Positions 32,353 to 37,977 of a stretch of DNA of 37,977 bases are shown here, one piece after another. The position numbers and the translations under genes are program-made. Location: the NCBI GenBank assembly GCA_028684935.1, contig JAQUEX010000008.1, positions 1 through 37,977 on the forward strand, given 5' to 3'. This DNA is from Kiritimatiellia bacterium. GTDB taxonomy: Bacteria; Verrucomicrobiota; Kiritimatiellia; RFP12; UBA1067. The stretch's first letter is position 1, and each line of letters begins with the position of its first letter. The notes beneath the pieces are model-generated. The model did no database searches and was not told where the DNA came from. It worked only from the letters and a program-made list of their open reading frames with translations.

Positions 32353-34368
32353 ATGGCACTGTCGGCTTTGCGCGCGCGTCTGTTGGACGACCCCTACCTC
32401 GCGCCGTATGCCGAGATCATCCGCAGACGCACCGGGAAGGCTGCGCAGCGGGCCGCTGAGCTCGCGAGCGTGCCGGGGTCTTTGGCCGAATTCGCCTGTG
32501 CCCACGAGTATTACGGGTTGCACCGCGCGGAAGACGGATGGATCTTTCGGGAGTGGGCCCCCCATGCGACCTCGATGTGGCTGGTGGGCGACTTTTCGGA
32601 GTGGCAGGTAAGCGACACGTTCCGCCTGAGCCGGTTGCCGGGACGCGATGTCTGGGAACTGCGGCTGCCTGCCGACCGCCTGCGCCACGGCCACTGCTAC
32701 CGGCTGGAAATGGCGTGGGAGGGCGGACGAGGCGAACGTATCCCGGCCTACGCGCGGCGGGTGGTCCAGGATCCGGGCACGCTGCTTTTTGCCGCCCAGG
32801 TCTGGGATACGCCCCCGTATGTTTGGCGCGTACCGTCGTTTAAGGTGCCCAAACGCGTGCCGTTGATCTATGAGACCCACATCGGCATGGCCCAGGACAA
32901 ATTGGGTGTCGGCAGTTTCGACGAGTTCCGCGAGAAGGTGTTGCCGCGCATCGTGCGCGCCGGGTACAACACCATCCAGATCATGGCGGTGATGGAGCAT
33001 CCCTACTACGGTTCCTTCGGCTATCACGTCTCGAGTTTTTTCGCCTGCTCCTCGCGGTTCGGCACGCCCGAGGCGTTCAAGGCGCTGGTCGACGCGGCGC
33101 ACGAGGCCGGCGTCGCGGTGATCATGGACATCGTCCACTCGCACGCCGTCAAAAACGAGCGGGAGGGCCTGTCGCGGTTCGACGGCTCCCCGTATCAGTA
33201 TTTCCACGACGGACTGCGCGGGTGGCACGAGGCCTGGGATTCCCGCTGTTTCGATTACGGCAAGACCGACGTGCTCCATTTTCTGCTCTCCAACTGCCGC
33301 TACTGGCTGGATGAGTTCCATGTCGACGGCTACCGCTTTGACGGCATCACCAGCATGCTCTACCTGCACCATGGCTTGGGCGTGGATTTCATGGACTACG
33401 GCCAGTACTTTGACGCGACCGTTGACGAGGACGCCTGGATCTATTGTGCGCTCGCCAACCGCGTGATCCACGAGGTCCGTCCCGACGCCGTCACCATTGC
33501 CGAGGACGTGAGCGGCATGCCGGGCATCGCGGCGCCGCTCGCCGACAACGGCGCGGGCTTCGATTACCGTATGGCGATGGGCGTGCCTGAGTGCTGGTTC
33601 CGGCTGGTGCGCGATGTGCGCGACGAGGACTGGAGCATCGGCTACCTCTGGCACGAGTTGACCAACCGCCGTGCTGACGAGCAGACGGTGAATTACGTGG
33701 AGAGCCACGACCAGGCACTGGTCGGCGGCAAAACCCTCTTCTTCCAATTGGTCGACGCCGCGATTTATGACGCCATGTCGCGTGCGGCCGCCAACCTCAA
33801 GGCCGAGCGCGGTGTGGCGCTGCACAAACTGGCGCGCCTGGCCACGCTGGCCACAGCCGGCCACGGTTACCTCAACTTCATGGGGAACGAATTCGGCCAT
33901 CCCGAATGGATCGATTTTCCGCGCGAGGGCAACGGGTTTTCCTACCACTATGCGCGCCGCCAATGGGCGCTGCGCGATAACCCCGACCTGTACTACTGGT
34001 GCCTCGGCGAATTTGACGAGGCCATGATCCGACTGGTACGCGACTGTCACGCGCTGGAAGGCACCGTGCCCCGCCGGCTCTTCGTGTCAGACACCGACAA
34101 GCTCCTGGTCTTTGAGCGCGGGTCGCTGGTCTTCCTCTTCAACTTCCACAGCGAGGCCTCGGTGACCGACTACCCGGTGCTGGTGCCGCCCGGCGCCTAT
34201 CGGTTGGTCATGGACAGCGACGAGCCACGCTTTGGCGGGCAAGGGCGCATTCAGCCGGACCAGACGTTCGAGCTGCTCACAGAAGTGCGCGGCAACGAGC
34301 TGTGCACCGTCATCAAAGTCTACCTGCCCTGCCGCACCGCCATGATCCTCGAGCGCGGCTTGGCGTGA
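32353..34368 (+). CDS. glgB: 1,4-alpha-glucan branching enzyme, eukaryotic-like GH13_8 type
   Basis: The enzyme transfers alpha-1,4 chains to make alpha-1,6 branches in glycogen. The 671-aa protein resembles human and plant branching enzymes more than E. coli GlgB: GSFGYHVSSFFACSSRFG, DIVHSHAVKN, and FDGITSMLYLHHG with the nucleophile Asp, then IAEDVSGMPG with the acid/base Glu, and YVESHDQALVGGKT. It starts with a CBM48 domain (IFREWAPHAT, LVGDFSEWQ). GAGGAGG lies 8 nt before the ATG. It is translated after glgA, 35 bp apart. A short T-run (34388-34395) lies beyond the stop, without a convincing stem. Confidence 0.93.
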   Translation: MALSALRARLLDDPYLAPYAEIIRRRTGKAAQRAAELASVPGSLAEFACAHEYYGLHRAEDGWIFREWAPHATSMWLVGDFSEWQVSDTFRLSRLPGRDVWELRLPADRLRHGHCYRLEMAWEGGRGERIPAYARRVVQDPGTLLFAAQVWDTPPYVWRVPSFKVPKRVPLIYETHIGMAQDKLGVGSFDEFREKVLPRIVRAGYNTIQIMAVMEHPYYGSFGYHVSSFFACSSRFGTPEAFKALVDAAHEAGVAVIMDIVHSHAVKNEREGLSRFDGSPYQYFHDGLRGWHEAWDSRCFDYGKTDVLHFLLSNCRYWLDEFHVDGYRFDGITSMLYLHHGLGVDFMDYGQYFDATVDEDAWIYCALANRVIHEVRPDAVTIAEDVSGMPGIAAPLADNGAGFDYRMAMGVPECWFRLVRDVRDEDWSIGYLWHELTNRRADEQTVNYVESHDQALVGGKTLFFQLVDAAIYDAMSRAAANLKAERGVALHKLARLATLATAGHGYLNFMGNEFGHPEWIDFPREGNGFSYHYARRQWALRDNPDLYYWCLGEFDEAMIRLVRDCHALEGTVPRRLFVSDTDKLLVFERGSLVFLFNFHSEASVTDYPVLVPPGAYRLVMDSDEPRFGGQGRIQPDQTFELLTEVRGNELCTVIKVYLPCRTAMILERGLA

Positions 34369-34393
34369 CGTGCCGTCAGCAACACCGTTTTTT

Positions 34394-35284
34394 TTACCGC
34401 GTGGCGTCCATGACGCCGCGGAAGTAACCGATCGACTCAGCGATGCCCAGCAGCGGATCGGACATGTCCTTCTCATACTCCAGGCTGCAGACGCCGCTGT
34501 ACTTGACTTTGCGCAGTGCGCGCACGAAGGCCGGCATGTCGATTTTGCCGCGCGGCATCTCAATGCCACGTCCTTTTTTGGTGGCTTCGGTTACATTCTT
34601 GATGTGAATGTCGTGGACGCGCTCGGCATACGTCAGCATCGCCTGGACCGGGTCCCTGCCGTCGCGAAGCTGATGGCCGATGTCGAGGCAGAGCCCCACG
34701 CGCACATCCATGTCTTGGATCAGTTCCATCGCGCTTTCCGCAGTGGGGAAAAGCTCCGGCATGTCCGGACCGTGGTTGTGAATCGCGTACTTGATGTCGT
34801 ACTCTTTGACCTTCGTATTGATCAGGGCCAGCAGCTCGGGCGAAGAAACGCGCTTCTTGTCGATCATCTTGAACGGCACGCCGACCAGCGTCTTGACGCC
34901 CACGCGCTTGGCGTACGCGAACGCATTGTTGACCTCCTGCTCGCTGCCCATGTAGATCGGCCCCACGCCGTACCCGGTGACGCCGGCCTGCTTGCAGGTC
35001 TCGTGAAAGGCCGCGATCTGCTCGTCGGTACTGGTCAACGGCAGGTGGAAATCCTTGATGCACAGATCGTGCACATCGACGCGCTTCAGCATGTCCAGGG
35101 TCTGGTCGAGCTTGAACTTGTGAAACGTGTAGCCGGCGATGCCGAGCCGGAACGTGTCTTGCGGGTGACCGCCCTGTCCGGCGGGGGGCTGCGCGTGCGC
35201 CCGCTCCGTCATCAGCGCCGGTGCGGCGGCCGCCACGGCTAATCCGAGGCCGGCCTGCTTGAAAAAGGAACGTCGAGACGTCAT
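34394..35284 (-). CDS. Tat-exported xylose isomerase-like TIM-barrel (sugar isomerase/epimerase) protein
   Basis: The 296-aa protein carries a twin-arginine signal (TSRRSFFKQAGLG) and a cleavage region around AHAQ. The rest is an AP-endonuclease-2/xylose-isomerase-like barrel: LGIAGYTFHKFKLDQTL, IHNHGPDMPE, CLDIGHQL, and GVCSLEYEKDM, with the usual metal-binding Glu/His/Asp positions. Such exported proteins often pair with MocA oxidoreductases in PVC and Bacteroidetes sugar loci and act as keto-sugar isomerases or lyases. The start at 35284 is set by AGGAGG 8 nt upstream. It is divergent from lysA and convergent with the branching enzyme gene. Confidence 0.85.
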   Translation of the reverse strand: MTSRRSFFKQAGLGLAVAAAAPALMTERAHAQPPAGQGGHPQDTFRLGIAGYTFHKFKLDQTLDMLKRVDVHDLCIKDFHLPLTSTDEQIAAFHETCKQAGVTGYGVGPIYMGSEQEVNNAFAYAKRVGVKTLVGVPFKMIDKKRVSSPELLALINTKVKEYDIKYAIHNHGPDMPELFPTAESAMELIQDMDVRVGLCLDIGHQLRDGRDPVQAMLTYAERVHDIHIKNVTEATKKGRGIEMPRGKIDMPAFVRALRKVKYSGVCSLEYEKDMSDPLLGIAESIGYFRGVMDATR

Positions 35285-35372
35285 ACCCAATACCTCCTGA
35301 TAAAAAGATCATGCGTTTGTAAACGGCGCGGCGTTTAAAGTCAAGAGCAATCGCGCCCGAGCAAGAAAGCGG

Positions 35373-35402
35373 TTGCTTCCGATCGAAGGCAACACGTATA
35401 CT
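35373..35402 (+). promoter_or_regulatory. Predicted lysA promoter
   Basis: TTGCTT (35373-35378), an 18-bp spacer and TATACT (35397-35402) lie 34 nt before the lysA ATG. The TATACT -10 box is the same as at 30297-30302 and on the minus strand at 13621-13616. Confidence 0.7.
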
Positions 35403-35436
35403 AGGCCATCTTTTATCTTCTTTGGAGTACGTTTCG

Positions 35437-36702
35437 ATGGCTGACAAGAGAGTGCCGTTCACCTTGGAGCACGTGGAAAAGATTGCCGCGGCCTATCCCA
35501 CGCCGTTCCATCTGTATGACGAGCGCGGCATCCGCGCCAATGCGCGCCGTCTCAAAGCCGCATTTGCGTGGAATCCCGGCTTTCGCGAGTATTTCGCCGT
35601 CAAGGCGTGCCCCAATCCGTTCCTCATGAAGCTGCTGAAAGCGGAGGGGTTCGGCATGGACTGCAGCTCGCTGCCTGAATTGCTGCTCTCGGAACGGATC
35701 GGCGTGACCGGCGAGTCGATCATGTTCACGTCGAACGACACGCCGGCCGATGAGTTTGTCAAGGCCAAGGCGCTGGGCGCGGTGATCAATCTCGACGATC
35801 TGTCGCACATCCCGTTTCTCGAGGCGAGTGCCGGCCTGCCGGAACTGGTTTGTTTCCGCTACAACCCCGGCCCTCTCAAGGGCGGCAACGCGATTATCGG
35901 CAATCCCGAGCAGGCCAAGTACGGCTTCACGCGCGAACAGCTTTTCGAGGGCTACCGTCAGTTGAAGGCCAAGGGCGTGCGACGCTTCGGCCTGCACACA
36001 ATGGTGGCCTCGAACGAGTTGAACCCGCAGTATTTTATCGACACGGCGGAGATCCTCTTCGATCTGGCGGCCGACATCTCGCAAGCGGTGGGCATCGCCT
36101 TCGACTTCATCAACATCGGCGGCGGTATCGGCATTCCGTACCGTCCCGAGCAGGAACCGGTGGACCTCGAACGCGTCGGCGAGGGCGTGCGGCAGGCCTA
36201 CGCGTCGCGGCTGATCGCCAAGGGCCATCCGGATCTCAAGCTCTACATGGAGTGCGGCCGCATGGTGACCGGCCCGTACGGCTACCTGGTTACGCGTGTG
36301 CGTCATGTCAAAAAGACCTACAAAACGTTCGTCGGGCTCGACGCCTGCATGGCAAACCTGATGCGCCCGGCGCTGTACGGCGCCTATCACCACATCACCG
36401 TTCCGGCCAAGGTCGACCTGCCCTGCGACACGGTCTGTGATGTCACCGGTTCGCTCTGTGAAAACAACGACAAGTTCGCCATCGACCGCGCGCTGCCGGC
36501 GCTGACCCCCGGCGACCTTGTGGTGATTCACGATGCCGGCGCGCACGGGCACGCCATGGGCTTCCAATACAACGGGAAGTTGCGCTCAGCGGAGTTGCTG
36601 CTGCGCGAAGACGGCAGCGTCGTGCAGATCCGCCGCGCCGAAACCCCTGGCGACTATTTCGCGACGCTCGACTTCGGCGCGCTGGCTCCGTTCCCGGTTT
36701 AA
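35437..36702 (+). CDS. lysA: Diaminopimelate decarboxylase
   Basis: LysA decarboxylates meso-diaminopimelate to lysine with PLP. The 421-aa fold type III enzyme has the PLP lysine in YFAVKACPNP (about residue 52), LHTMVASNE, the glycine loop INIGGGIGIPY, ECGRMVTGPYG, DACMANLMRPALYGAYH, and the C-terminal active-site segment GSLCENNDKFA with the catalytic cysteine, then HDAGAHGHAMGFQYNG. Other members of the family (carboxynorspermidine or ornithine decarboxylase) fit the MRPALYGAYH segment less well. GGAG lies 9 nt before the ATG. It heads a run with the pseudouridine synthase gene, 28 bp downstream. Confidence 0.85.
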   Translation: MADKRVPFTLEHVEKIAAAYPTPFHLYDERGIRANARRLKAAFAWNPGFREYFAVKACPNPFLMKLLKAEGFGMDCSSLPELLLSERIGVTGESIMFTSNDTPADEFVKAKALGAVINLDDLSHIPFLEASAGLPELVCFRYNPGPLKGGNAIIGNPEQAKYGFTREQLFEGYRQLKAKGVRRFGLHTMVASNELNPQYFIDTAEILFDLAADISQAVGIAFDFINIGGGIGIPYRPEQEPVDLERVGEGVRQAYASRLIAKGHPDLKLYMECGRMVTGPYGYLVTRVRHVKKTYKTFVGLDACMANLMRPALYGAYHHITVPAKVDLPCDTVCDVTGSLCENNDKFAIDRALPALTPGDLVVIHDAGAHGHAMGFQYNGKLRSAELLLREDGSVVQIRRAETPGDYFATLDFGALAPFPV

Positions 36703-36730
36703 GGCACCCGCGCGGCCAAGCGCGTTCACG

Positions 36731-37387
36731 ATGATTACAATCCTTTACCGCGATGACGACTGCGTGGCCGTGATGAAGCCGGCCGGCGTCGCCTCTGTGC
36801 CCGAACGCCGGGATGACAATGCGTGCCTGTGCGCGCACCTGTCGCGCCAACTTGGCCAGCGCGTCTACCCGGTGCACCGGCTTGATAAAGAGGTGAGCGG
36901 CGTGATCCTCTATGCGCTGACCGCTCCGGCTCACCGCCTGCTGAACAGCGCCTTCGAGCGGCGCGAGGTGCAGAAGACCTATCTGGCCGTGACGCACGGC
37001 GCGCCCGCGGAGGACGCGGGCGAGATCAACGGTCCGATTCACGCGTTCGGCTCCGGCCGCATGGGGGTGGACGCGCGGCGCGGCAAGCCCTCCCTCACAC
37101 GCTTTGCGGTGCGGCAACGCGGCGCGCGTTTTGCGCGGGTCGAAGCCTTCCCGCTGACCGGGCGGCGGCACCAGATCCGCGTGCATCTCTACAGCATCGG
37201 CCATCCGATTGCGGGCGACCCGTGCTATGGCGATGCGGCCTTGCGCTGCGGGGGCCATCCGCGCCTGATGCTGACTGCCACCGGGCTCGCGCTGGCGCTG
37301 CCTGGCGGCGCCAGGCTCGATCTGCGCGACAACGTGCCGGACGATTTCCGGGAAGCCGCGCGCGACGTCTACGGACTGACCGGCTAA
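36731..37387 (+). CDS. RluA-family pseudouridine synthase
   Basis: This enzyme isomerises uridine in rRNA or tRNA. The 218-aa protein is a compact RluA-type catalytic domain without an S4 domain. It has the motif VHRLDKEVSGVILYA with the catalytic aspartate, QKTYLAVTHG, and the C-terminal LTGRRHQIRVHLYSIGHPIAGDPCYG. The lack of an S4 domain fits RluA or TruC-like members rather than RluC or RluD; the target base cannot be told. The ATG at 36731 begins the conserved ITILYRDDD strand. No good Shine-Dalgarno sequence precedes it, so translation may depend on the upstream lysA. Confidence 0.9.
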   Translation: MITILYRDDDCVAVMKPAGVASVPERRDDNACLCAHLSRQLGQRVYPVHRLDKEVSGVILYALTAPAHRLLNSAFERREVQKTYLAVTHGAPAEDAGEINGPIHAFGSGRMGVDARRGKPSLTRFAVRQRGARFARVEAFPLTGRRHQIRVHLYSIGHPIAGDPCYGDAALRCGGHPRLMLTATGLALALPGGARLDLRDNVPDDFREAARDVYGLTG

Positions 37388-37401
37388 AAAAGGAGTCTTC
37401 G

Positions 37402-37854
37402 ATGAGGCATGTACTCAAGGCGTCGATCCAAACGGCTGTGCTGCTGTCGCTGGCTGGCGTATCGACGGGCGTGGCGGGAACGTACTACACGCATTATACG
37501 AATTATAGCTGCCAAGTAGCTTTGACGTTGGAGGCCCGCGAGATTGCGAGTGGCAGGGTCCTGAATTACAGCGTCGCGGCCTCCGGCTACCTCTCTGGCT
37601 ATACAACGAGCGGCCCCTCGACAACCATTCCCGTGGACGTCCTCCGGGATGGACAAACGATCATCACGCTCAATGCGCCATGGCGTCCCTATGGGGTCAC
37701 GCCCATAGGGGCCGCCATCACGAACTTGGCCGTCGGCGCCCACACAATCGCCATCCAGCATACCAACGCCTTCGAATACTACTCTGAAACCGTGTTTTCC
37801 CATTCGGTCTTTCATAGTAATCCGTGGGGGGCCGACTGGTACGATTACTATTGA
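37402..37854 (+). CDS. Unrecognised secreted protein
   Basis: I do not recognise this 150-aa protein. It has a signal peptide (hydrophobic residues about 8-25, ending GVAGT) and then a Thr/Tyr/Ser-rich mature chain with alternating polar and hydrophobic residues (QVALTLEAREI, TIPVDVLRDGQTIITL, AHTIAIQHTN), which suggests a small beta-sandwich. It ends in an aromatic cluster, NPWGADWYDYY. One cysteine remains in the mature part. AGGAG lies 7 nt before the ATG, and a strong terminator follows 8 bp after the stop. Base composition is less GC-rich than in the neighbours, hinting at a different history. Confidence 0.7.
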   Translation: MRHVLKASIQTAVLLSLAGVSTGVAGTYYTHYTNYSCQVALTLEAREIASGRVLNYSVAASGYLSGYTTSGPSTTIPVDVLRDGQTIITLNAPWRPYGVTPIGAAITNLAVGAHTIAIQHTNAFEYYSETVFSHSVFHSNPWGADWYDYY

Positions 37855-37862
37855 GGCTCTTG

Positions 37863-37911
37863 CAAAACCCCTCGCGATCTCCGCCTACGGCGGCCATCGC
37901 GAGGGGTTTTG
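37863..37911. terminator. Very long perfect-stem terminator with internal hairpin
   Basis: Exact 16-bp arms (37863-37878 and 37896-37911) enclose a second 5-bp hairpin (CCGCC, TAC, GGCGG). The outer arms begin with AAAA and end with TTTT, so the structure can work on both strands. It closes the lysA run. The last 66 bp of the window hold no gene I can support. Confidence 0.85.
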
Positions 37912-37977
37912 GAAGGAGAAAATGCCTGTTTGACGGCCGTTCTATGCAATGATGACCGTATTTCTATTTTGGGATAA

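Noticed and set aside
30608-34050. Two long minus-strand frames (30608-32242 and 32272-34050)
   Set aside because: They mirror glgA and glgB, whose family motifs are unmistakable on the plus strand. Composition is that of an antisense shadow.
34369-34395. Terminator after the branching enzyme gene
   Set aside because: A run of eight Ts is present, but no stable stem lies directly before it.
37912-37977. Start of another gene or a promoter at the right edge
   Set aside because: TTGACG at about 37932 has no convincing -10 partner, and the ATG after AAGGAG opens only a three-codon frame.

Overview
The window is 38 kb of GC-rich chromosomal DNA that is almost fully coding. No stretch longer than about 225 bp lacks a gene, and I found no tRNA, rRNA, CRISPR array, transposase, integrase or phage gene. 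The mix of genes suggests a PVC-superphylum bacterium, most likely Kiritimatiellota or a close relative: Tat-exported Gfo/Idh/MocA oxidoreductases and TIM-barrel isomerases, GH97 and GH2 glycosidases, a DUF4886 lipase-like hydrolase, a eukaryotic-type glycogen branching enzyme, a fused NuoE-NuoF-ferredoxin protein and a U32 peptidase-like rRNA/tRNA modification enzyme. This assignment is inference from gene content, not from a marker gene.

Layout. (1) 1-153: the start of a YajD-type HNH nuclease gene running off the left edge. (2) 279-7913, minus: a copper/silver efflux operon in the order YHS protein, TolC-like outer-membrane factor, CusB-like adaptor, CusA-like RND pump. (3) 7992-12176, minus: a U32 RlhA/TrhP-like protein followed by a COG2509 FAD oxidoreductase, with a promoter and hairpin leader upstream. 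(4) 12399-16079: a MocA oxidoreductase divergent from a GH2 beta-mannosidase-like protein that seems to have lost both catalytic glutamates. (5) 16092-17529, minus: hisH-hisF, divergent from a secreted DUF4886 SGNH-type protein (17727-18659). (6) 18728-25373, minus: serC, a DUF362 ferredoxin protein, a TerB/J-domain protein with a zinc ribbon, GH97 and a Tat-exported MocA protein. (7) 25581-30264, plus: a fused NuoE/NuoF/ferredoxin gene coupled by stop-start overlap to queF-queC and followed by queD-queE, the preQ0/preQ1 part of queuosine synthesis. (8) 30332-34368, plus: a small exported coiled-coil protein, GT5 glycogen synthase and GH13_8 branching enzyme. (9) 34394-35284, minus: a Tat-exported sugar isomerase/epimerase-like protein. 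(10) 35437-37854, plus: lysA, an RluA-type pseudouridine synthase and an unrecognised secreted protein, closed by a very strong terminator.

How the genes fit together. Region 2 is a complete tripartite periplasmic Cu(I)/Ag(I) export system with an accessory metal-binding protein. Region 7 makes preQ1 from 7-carboxy-7-deazaguanine precursors, and the orphan NADH-oxidising protein at its head may feed electrons to it. Regions 4, 6 and 9 look like parts of an exported oxidative sugar-processing repertoire. Region 8 builds branched glycogen.

Four items deserve attention: the NuoEF-queuosine operon; the GH2 pseudo-enzyme; a set of degenerate tandem arrays with 7-bp periodicity but unrelated unit sequences at gene edges and inside coding sequence; and the unusual TerB-J-zinc-ribbon architecture. 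Promoters were found by eye as -35/-10 pairs and have no experimental support.
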